Below are positions 30,897-38,268 of a stretch of DNA of 38,268 bases, in pieces; the first letter of the stretch is position 1, and every line of letters begins with the position of its first letter. A program made the position numbers and the translations under genes. Source of the DNA: Spirogloea muscicola (taxonomy: Eukaryota; Streptophyta; Zygnematophyceae; Spirogloeales; Spirogloeaceae); assembly GCA_009602725.1 (NCBI GenBank), contig WELB01000029.1, positions 905,848-944,115 of the forward strand, read 5' to 3'. The notes under the pieces are model-generated. The model saw nothing but the letters and a program-made list of their open reading frames with translations, was not told the origin of the DNA and did not search any database.

Positions 30897-33800
30897 ATGG
30901 GCAACAAGCTGACAAAGCGTAGGCACTGCGTCGACGAGCGCCTCACTCGCCCGCAGGTGCTGTGCCGCCGCCAGACTTCTGCCTGGTTCCATATCCATCG
31001 CTTAGCATGCTCCGCTTAGTTGCCGTCAAAGCACGCAGCCGTTATGAAGGGGCGCGCTATTCTCCTCTCTCACAAACGTGTCTACAGCGAGCACCCTGAG
31101 CCGGGCCTATTGGAAAAGGACACAAATCAGCTCTCGCAATGGCTGCGAGAGGCCAGCGCAAAGGACTGTACGAGGCCTAGTAAGCCTGGCCAGAAAGTGC
31201 TGTGACCTGCTCGCAGCGAGCAACAGGGTTATCCGACGGTTGAGGTCGAGCACACAGCAGGCAGCTCTCATTGCCAGTATGTCTCAGCAGGCTGGACTGA
31301 GGAGCTATAGCTTTCAGAGCATCCCGCTTGACTGTCGTCGCTGCTGCGGGGCTTCCGCGCAGGGGCTGTACCTCTACAGGGATCTGGACCACAGGAAGCT
31401 CCGGAAGCTCATCCTGGACGGCAAGCTGGCACCCTGCTACTTAGGCTCGGAAGAGCCTGCGCTCGACCTGGAAGAGTGCCCCATCTGCTTCCTGGTGAGT
31501 GCTGGCATGTAGGCTACCAGGGCAGTACCTGCAGGGATAGGTGTGCAGAGTATGCCACACCCTCGGGAGTTGTTGTTCAGGTCCTGCCTGCAAGATTGGT
31601 CCCATGTCAGCGACTCCTCCTGTCACTCCTTTGCCACGAGCCCTGTGTAGTCTGAAAGTTGTAGTCGTGACAGGCTTGTCTGCATGATGTGCAGCTGTAA
31701 GTCTGGCCTCTCCGCCTTCAGCAGTCATTGCCACTCAATTCGCTCACAACATGCCGCTGCTCTTCTTGTTTGAGCTTTTGATGAGTGAGGCTTGATAGAG
31801 GACTAGGCCGCCTGTGCGCCAGGCGGTGGCTGGGGTAGGAGAGTTTCTTGTGTGAGTGCTGGCTTATGGTGTCAATGAGTTGTGGCTGGGTGCAGCAATA
31901 TCCCAGCCTGAACAGGTCAAGGTGCTGCTGCAAGGCCATCTGTACAGGTCAGTATCTGCCCCCGCCTGCACTCTGTCTATTTGAGCCTTGTGCTTGCACT
32001 TGAGGACTGATGGCTGCCCTGTGTAATACGTTACACTGCTTTTGGTGACCATGCCCTTAGCTTGACTTGTCCACACACGGACACTTTGGATGAAGAATCT
32101 CAGGGTACACTTCTGTCTGCTGATGGCAACAACGGCTCTCCACTGTCTATGGTCGATACAGAATGCTTCCTCCAGATGAAGCCGCCACAAGTTGCAAAGC
32201 CTACACAGTATGCATCAGGCCTTCTCCTTGAAGCCTTTCATGAAAGATGGCCTATTAGGCATCATGAGCTCTCGATATCCTTTGATGGAAGGGCTGTTTG
32301 CAGAGAAGTCAGCATAGAACATTGCTTTCAAGGGAGCAACACATATTCCTGCTGTCCAATTCTGCATATTGTTGGCACTGTTTGTAGCCAAGATTGCGGA
32401 TAGTGCCTGCTTCAGGTGCCCATTCTGCAAAGCGCCTGGATATGCTGTGGAGTATAGAGGAGCGCAGACGCAAGAAGAGAAGGGTGTAGAGCAGCTAGTA
32501 AGCACCTGCCCTGAACCTAGAAGGTGGCTTCTTGTGCCCGTTATGAGGGCCGGCTGCAAGGTTCTGTGTTCTGCATCCATGGGGCCAAGAGCTAGGCAGG
32601 CAAGATGGGCCACTCGTTTGACTGGCCACTTTATCTGCAGGAGGAGCAGAAGGTGATCGAGGCTAAGATCAGGATGCGGCAGCAGGAGCTCGACGAGGAC
32701 AAGGAGAGGGCCCGAACAAGAACAGACAGTGCTTCATCCATCCTGCCTATGCCACCAGTGCTCTCTGACAACCCTACCACTGCTCCAACTTCTGAGGCCG
32801 CACCCCACAGCCCTGCTCAGCTTGTGTTGGAAGCATCTCGCTCGGCCTCAGGCCCCGCCTGGGGCCTGTGGTCGAGCTCTCCCAACCGTGGTGGAGCTGC
32901 AAGTGCTACTGGGGGCGGTGGGCCTCACAACCCGCATCCTGTGGCACGTGGAGTGGAGCCGGACTCGGTGTGGTCCAGATCTGGCTTAAGAGCATCTGCT
33001 GGGGAAGTAAGGAACCCATCGGGGTCTGGCATCCAACCGAGCCAGCTTCTCACGCAGGTTATGACTTCGCCCCGCCAAGTTGCAGCCTGCTAGCTCCCTC
33101 AGCCTGTGAGGTGGCGCGTACACTGTGCTTGAGCCACTCTTTGACAAACTTGTCCGTCATGTCTCGTGGCTGCCTCGTGGCTGAGGCGCATTCTGCTGCC
33201 CTGCACTCCAGAGCCACGCAATGGCTGGCTCCCATGCGGCAGCAGCTAGGATGCAGTTTGGGCCTGGTGCACCTGCTGGAGGCGTGCTGAGCTCTCTAAC
33301 TGGCAGCCATCGGCAGCGAGCGGCGTCCGTATCACAATCATTGCAGGAAGGCACCAGGACAGGTGCCAACAATAACACAAGTCTTAGCAGCTTCTTTATC
33401 TATGCCACAGGGTGCTACCAAGCTATCTGCTGTCTATCAAAGAGCTTAATGTACAGCCGATGACGCCATATGTGTTTCAGAGGGGCAAGCCTCTGTGGTG
33501 GATGACCCTGACTCTTCAACTGGCATTGAGGGACAGTCACAGAGGAGGTCAGTGTGAGGCAGCTATATTTACAGTCTAGTTTTCAGTAGGACTTTTAGCA
33601 CAGCGGTGCTCCCCCTTGTCTTCATCTTCACGTTAGCCTCCATATTCCCATGCTGCTTGCTATACCTATCAGGAGCTATGGTAGCTATCAGAATTGCACT
33701 GTCAGCTGTCTCCTTTTTAAGGACCAGGTCAAGTGCTGTGAGGGCTTCATGGTAAGGAGGTGGCTTTGACAAGGAGTCGACCAAGTCCAGCTCTGATTGA

Positions 33801-35035
33801 CTACTTGTCTTGTGCACAGGTCAGAGGTATTCGACCTTGACTTTGACGATATTATGCTAATGGAAGCTATCTGGCAATCCTTAAGGGTACTCTCACTTTA
33901 CTGTGCCCACATGCCCTTCTCCTGTGCATCGTATGGACTTTGCATTCACTTTGGAGCTCAAGTTGTGGACTTTTGGCATCTCAGATGCGCTTTGAGATGA
34001 CAAGCGGATTGAGAATGAAGGCTGTTTGTGACTTGTGCAATTTCATTGTTTGATGTGACTCTTACTTGGCCAGGAGTCCAGTAGCACGCTGACCCAGAGA
34101 CTTTCCATCAATGTGCTGATTACTTTCAGGAGCAGGAGCTGCAAAGGCACGTACACACCGAGCAAGCATCACCAGCCAGTGTGCGGACTGGTGCTGGTCT
34201 TGCACGCGCAGATATACTGGTTGGCAGTAAGCCGTTGTATGCCGAGCCTGGCAGGAGTTCAGTCACAGGGGGATTGGCAGAAGCAATTGCAGCTCTTGCC
34301 GAGCGAAGAGCAGTTCCAGCAGCCGAGGTTGCAGATTCAAGACCACAGCACTTGAGCTCCAGCTTGCATGCGGCGCAAGGACATGATTTACCCGCATTCT
34401 CATGTGCACCTGACGCTCCTTCAGCAGCCAGTAGCAGTGGGAGAGGCCAGAGCAATGTCTCCGAGTCCATGGCCGAGTGGATGAGGGAGAGAGAGATGCT
34501 GGCGAGATCCAGCGTTGACGACCTGGTCCCGTCCAACCTGAGAAGAAGCCAATCGAGGGGCAATCTGACAGGCTTGCCTGGGTCTCAGCAATCAATTGGT
34601 GCTCCATTGGAAAAGGTGGAGCGCTCAGGAGCCAGCAGCAGTAGCATGAAGGAAAGCATGGAGATGTCTGTGGAGCTGCATGGAGAATATGCTTCCCAAC
34701 CTCGGCCTCCTGCCATCGTTGCCGAGCTTTTCGCCTCTTCTTCTCTAGCTGCGGAAGGTTCGGAAGATGCTGCATCAGACAGTCATCCAAGTGAAGTTCC
34801 ACTGTCGAGGTTGGCTTTTCAAGAAGCAGAATCTCGATCGGAGGAGGTTGATGGAGGATGTGTGTCATCCAGCACCATCCTTACGGGCCTTGCAGCACCG
34901 TCGGAGACATTTGAAGAGCAGATGTGTAGAGCCCTAGCCTTGTCACTCCTTGAAGCTGATGTGTTGAGCACAGCAGGATGCTCTGGAGGAGGACAGGCAC
35001 CAACTTTATCAGCAGAGGAGTTGGACTTGGCGTAG
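30897..35035 (+). CDS. DA2: DA2/GW2-type RING E3 ubiquitin ligase
   Basis: RING ligase of the DA2/GW2 family, which limits organ and seed size in angiosperms. Exons: 30897-30956, 31363-31494, 31896-31947, 32162-32207, 32416-32497, 32641-33057, 33212-33362, 33481-33547, 33820-33886, 34130-35035 (1980 bp, 659 aa, all GT-AG and in phase). Exon 1 is the family N-terminus [20 protein letters not shown]. Exon 2 has [17 protein letters not shown] and DLEECPICF. The unusual RING (~59-101) is split over four exons: [29 protein letters not shown] and [15 protein letters not shown]. Exon 6 has [20 protein letters not shown]. Exon 9 has the family motif [15 protein letters not shown]. The last exon has a Ser-rich tail with [17 protein letters not shown], matching the C-terminal block of GW2. 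The tail is longer than in angiosperms. Intron 1 holds a retroelement relic. Confidence 0.94.
31120..31200 (-). mobile_element. Retroelement tail relic inside DA2 intron 1
   Basis: GGCTGCGAGAGGCCAGCGC (31140-31158) followed by AAAGGACTGTACGAGGCC is an inverted, diverged form of the tail box and hairpin. It lies within the intron 30957-31362, so does not affect the coding sequence. Confidence 0.55.
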
Positions 35036-36549
35036 TTATATTGAGCCGTGACTTTGAGCGAGCCACTTTGTGCTGGTGGGCCTTCATGGCTACAAGATCC
35101 CGGGGTGATCCCAAGCAGAGCCTCCCTTTCGGCGCTGGGGCAGTAGGTTGGTTGATATGACATGTCGTTGTTAATGCCCGTCAACTTCTTGAGGACGTAC
35201 TCCTGTCACTTCATGTCTTATCTAGTGAGGACTTTTGCATTTTGGCCACGAACAGTTGATTGTCGTTTGATCCTTAATGGATGACATCATGGTCAGAGCA
35301 ATGTGCCAATCGGTGCTGTTGCTGTAACAGGTCATCCAGAGACTTCAGACAGACATGTTCTTATCCTGCAAACAGCTTTGTGGTGACAGACGCAATGTTG
35401 TATGTCATCACTTGGTACATATGCACTTCGGCATATGCAACTACGGGATCATCTGCGCACTTCTGCTTCACAGCAAAGTTGGTTACCTGAGCCATCATCT
35501 GACCTGCAAAATTCTTTGGAAATGATGTCGATAGCCCTGTCGCTGAGGTCAATCAAAGTCAAAGTCGAGCTCTTGCTCACAAACAGGAGGCCTTGGTGAA
35601 TACAGGTAGACAGTATCAGGTGGAGACGAACAGCCAATTCTCGGTGTCTTGCTTCTGATTTTCTCATCTTTCGGTTTGCCATGCACTTGCCGGTTGGGCG
35701 AAGCACAGCCAAGGGTTGACAGATTCATAGGGTCTAATCAGCAATTAGTATGTGCAAACCTAGCTTTGACATGCAAAAGTTCCCTGCAAGCAAGCCCTTG
35801 GAGTACATATCATTCTATGCGTCTGATCCAGCTCCAAGACATTTCTTAGTGGAGTAGCACTACCAACAGTGCTTTGTCACCATTATGCAAGGCATGAGCA
35901 CGCGTGCCAAGCGTGCAAGCAAGGAGCAATTAAGTATGGCCGGCAGTTGTGGACCGTCGAGAAGAGGCAGCATGGCTATCTCGCATTGCTTGTTCTTGTT
36001 TCAGCTTGATTGATGCTGATCAGTGATTGCCTCGTCAGACAAGCAAAGGATTGGCATGTGGCCCTCTAACAAGCCCCCTTGTTAGTCAAAACAATAGAGA
36101 GGACTTACTGATTCAAGTCATCGCAGATGAGGATGACAATGTGCTCTCTGAGCACAACAAGCAAGGAAACTCATTGCTTGTGTGTGCCTTCATGACCTTT
36201 GCTACTTTCTCATGAAACCTAGGTATATCTGACATTTGAAGAGAAGCAACAGCAGTATACAAAAGAAAAGCGCACATACTAACGTTCACTCGGTGTTTTC
36301 TGTACTCAGACTCGGAGCTCAATCTCGTCGCCAATACAACCCAATACTGGGTCTCCCCACGGCAAAAGCTACCAGACAATGAGCTCCATGCTCGTGAGGG
36401 GTGCTCAGTCGAGCACCTGTCAACAATAATACAAGCTCTAAACGCCACGTCGCCGTGAACGAGGTGCTGGGTGGGTAGGCTTGTCATACATCACCGCCGG
36501 TCTTCCACGAGCCCTGCTGACGCTCACAATGAGCAGCAGGCAGTGCAGG
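35036..36549. other. Convergent intergenic region between DA2 and WOX genes
   Basis: About 1.5 kb with both 3' UTRs. Minus-strand frames around 35361-35560 (including QMMAQVTNFAVKQKCADDPV) and 36113-36487 read smoothly but resemble no family I know and have no convincing joined exon structure. They could be parts of an unrecognised small gene; I do not call one. No tail hairpin or RNA gene seen. Confidence 0.4.
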
Positions 36550-38206
36550 CTACAGTGATGAGCAACTGTACCAGCAGTTTATGGTATTGTTTTGCCCAGT
36601 ACGAGAATGACCATCATGACATGAGATAATTGGGTTGCGGGGGAGCAATCTGCCACAGCTGGAGTGGAGCAGGGATGCGTGAGGGGAAATACCTGTATGT
36701 CCATAGCCATTCCCAAGTGCAACCCCCATGGCATAGCGCAGCCCAGTGTGCTGCGAGTCATCCAAGGCCTGAGGCAGCGTCGCCACCGAGGCCGTGCTCG
36801 CCTGGTGCTCCAGCCTTGAATGCCTCTCCATCCTGGATGCCCTGTCCTCCCCTTCTCCTCTGTTCTGCAGATCCTCCTCATCGTCCCCGTCCGCATCTGC
36901 GTCTGTTCTCCTCAGCTTCTTTTCCCTCTCCTCTTCGGCGTCAACGTCCACCTCCTGGTCTGATCCCCCTCCATCGGTATGAGCTGAGCTCTGTTTCCTT
37001 TTGGCCCGGGCCTTGCGGTTCTGCAGCCGCAAGTGGACATAGGCTGCTGTGAGATTGCAGAACAACCTCGCCTGCCCTGCTCCCAGGAAGCAGGGGGCTG
37101 CACCTCTACGCCCCTGCACTAGCACGCTCTGCACAGTCATCGACAGAGCGACCTACTTTGCATTGACATGATGGCCAAGGCACTGCACGGTGCAGACTGC
37201 ATATCATGAGGTGCACAGCCCGCATGGGCAATCTGGATAGCACACCTGGAACCAGTTGTACACGTTCGTCTCTTCTATCCTGCCGTGCTGGCGGAGGTCG
37301 TCCGTGATCTCCTTGATGCGGTGCTTGTTGGGCGTTCCATTGCCCTGCACAAAGAGCTTCTCGAGAACTTGCAGTTGCGCAGGGCTTGGCGTCCACCTCT
37401 GACGTGACTTGCTGTGCGCCATGCTTCCCGAGTATTGCACCGGCTCGTACCCAGCCATGATGTGGTGGCCTGCACGCAGCAATCGTGCGGCTCAGCAGGT
37501 GCAGCACGTGGAGGCAATGGAGGGCCAAGCATCCACCAGCCCACCACCTCTGAGGCTCTCTTGAGAGTGGCGTCACAAGCCGCAGGTAGCCAGCCCTTTG
37601 ACAGCCGCCAATGGCATACGCATGCAATCAGGGCCGCATGGTGCCCACAACTGGTGGCCAAACTGCATGGCCACTCGTCAGTAAGGCAGCGCTGCATGGC
37701 TCCAGCGCCCCTGGAGCAATGCGACCGGGGCACATGCGCTGCACAGGGGCTCGGGCCCTCATTGCCTTGCCAGTCCCCGTGCGCCACATTCACTGAGCAA
37801 GGCCAGTGGCTTGGGGGGCCAGCGGACTCGAGGCAGTGCCACGGCTGCACGCTCCAGGGGCAAGGGAAGGGGCAGGCGATGGGCAGCCCAGCACGGCGCT
37901 GCGCAATGCCGGTCGCCCTGCTGCGGGCTCGTGGCCTGCCGGCCGCCGTGGCCCCAGGCTCTCAACACCGAGCCCTCATGCGAACCAGGAGCCAGCCTCG
38001 ACGAGAGAAGCAGCGAGGCACGGGCGGGGGGGCTCACTTGGCGCCGCCATTTGCGGCTGCACGGCGTGCTGGGCGTGCTGCGCCGCCGCCGCCGCCTGCT
38101 GGTGCTGCGCGTGGGTCATGGCCTGGTGCATGGCCACCAGCTGCTGGCAAATGGCGCTGTACACCGAGATCTGGCGCCGCAGCAGGTCCAGCTGCTCCGC
38201 CGTCAT
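36550..38206 (-). CDS. WOX13: WUSCHEL-related homeobox protein, WOX13 (T1) clade
   Basis: Nuclear homeodomain transcription factor of the oldest WOX clade. Exons on the minus strand: 38206-38038, 37469-37246, 37020-36550 (287 aa). Exon 1 encodes the clade's N-terminal helix MTAEQLDLLRRQISVYSAIC and QLVAMHQA, then a Gln/Ala-rich run. Exon 2 has SRQRWTPSPAQLQVLEKLF, GNGTPNKHRIKEIT and ETNVYNWFQ. Exon 3 completes helix 3 with NRKARAKRKQ, then a strongly acidic stretch (VDVDAEEER to DADGDDEEDL). The homeodomain is about residues 70-135, with the larger WOX loop. Both introns are GT-AG and in phase; the second splits WFQ from NRK. The C-terminus past about 36700 is uncertain, since an extra donor (GTATTT, about 36693) may be used. 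No WUS-box or EAR motif seen, as expected for this clade. Confidence 0.92.
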
Positions 38207-38268
38207 GGCGGGCGCGGCGCCCGGCCCCGGCCCCGGCCCCGGGCCCGGTCGCAGGCTCGCCGGCGGGG

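Noticed and set aside
35361-35712. Small minus-strand gene downstream of DA2
   Set aside because: Two smooth frames can be read (one with NFAVKQKCADDP), but I find no consistent splice structure, start or family similarity.

Overview
The window looks like nuclear DNA from a streptophyte, most plausibly a streptophyte alga or bryophyte-grade plant. Six protein-coding genes have clear plant-lineage homologues, including an LHY/CCA1 clock MYB, a plastid FZL dynamin-like GTPase, a BPM MATH-BTB adaptor, a DA2/GW2 RING ligase and a WOX13-clade homeobox gene. All have several to many introns. Plant-type TTTAGGG repeats and a decayed mitochondrial insertion are also present. I cannot name the species.

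Layout of the genes: LHY/CCA1-like (+, 247-6267); GH3 beta-xylosidase (-, 6668-10615, 5' end lost in an assembly gap); aldo-keto reductase of the mannose/sorbitol-6-phosphate reductase type (+, ~11030-12521, 5' end lost in the same gap); BPM-like MATH-BTB adaptor (-, 14273-16548); FZL (-, 18549-23360, complete, 974 aa predicted); DA2/GW2-like E3 ligase (+, 30897-35035, complete, 659 aa predicted); WOX13-like homeobox (-, 36550-38206). The xylosidase and the reductase are head to head across the 351-N gap. The genes are unrelated in function and form no cluster. Exon structures were built by hand from GT-AG (twice GC-AG) junctions that keep the reading frame and the family alignment.

The stretches 16770-18090 and 23565-30600 hold a dense pile of 5'-truncated pieces of one non-LTR retrotransposon family. 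Only the C-terminal part of its ORF is present: a linker, a Cys/His knuckle, and a restriction-like-endonuclease-type region, ending in a conserved 'LLTR(G/N)Y' stop. Three or more 3'-tail subfamilies carry the same box (about TTGTCCATTCTTTT) followed by a stem-loop of the form GGGCTGGC-loop-GCCAGCCC. I count 22 such hairpins in both orientations. Copies sit inside other copies. Two very short tail-only insertions have clean target-site duplications of 11 and 17 bp, and they define a shared 3' terminus (GCACTT) without a poly(A) tail. A mitochondrial rps7-atp6 fragment is inserted in one copy with a 10-bp duplication, and an inverted pair of telomeric repeats follows another copy. This self-nesting, hairpin-tailed family is the most unusual content of the window.

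Limits: one 351-N gap, three single-N joints in GC-rich 5' flanks, and two homopolymer/GC junctions mark weak assembly. Exon ends without homology support (LHY exon 5, WOX C-terminus) are tentative.
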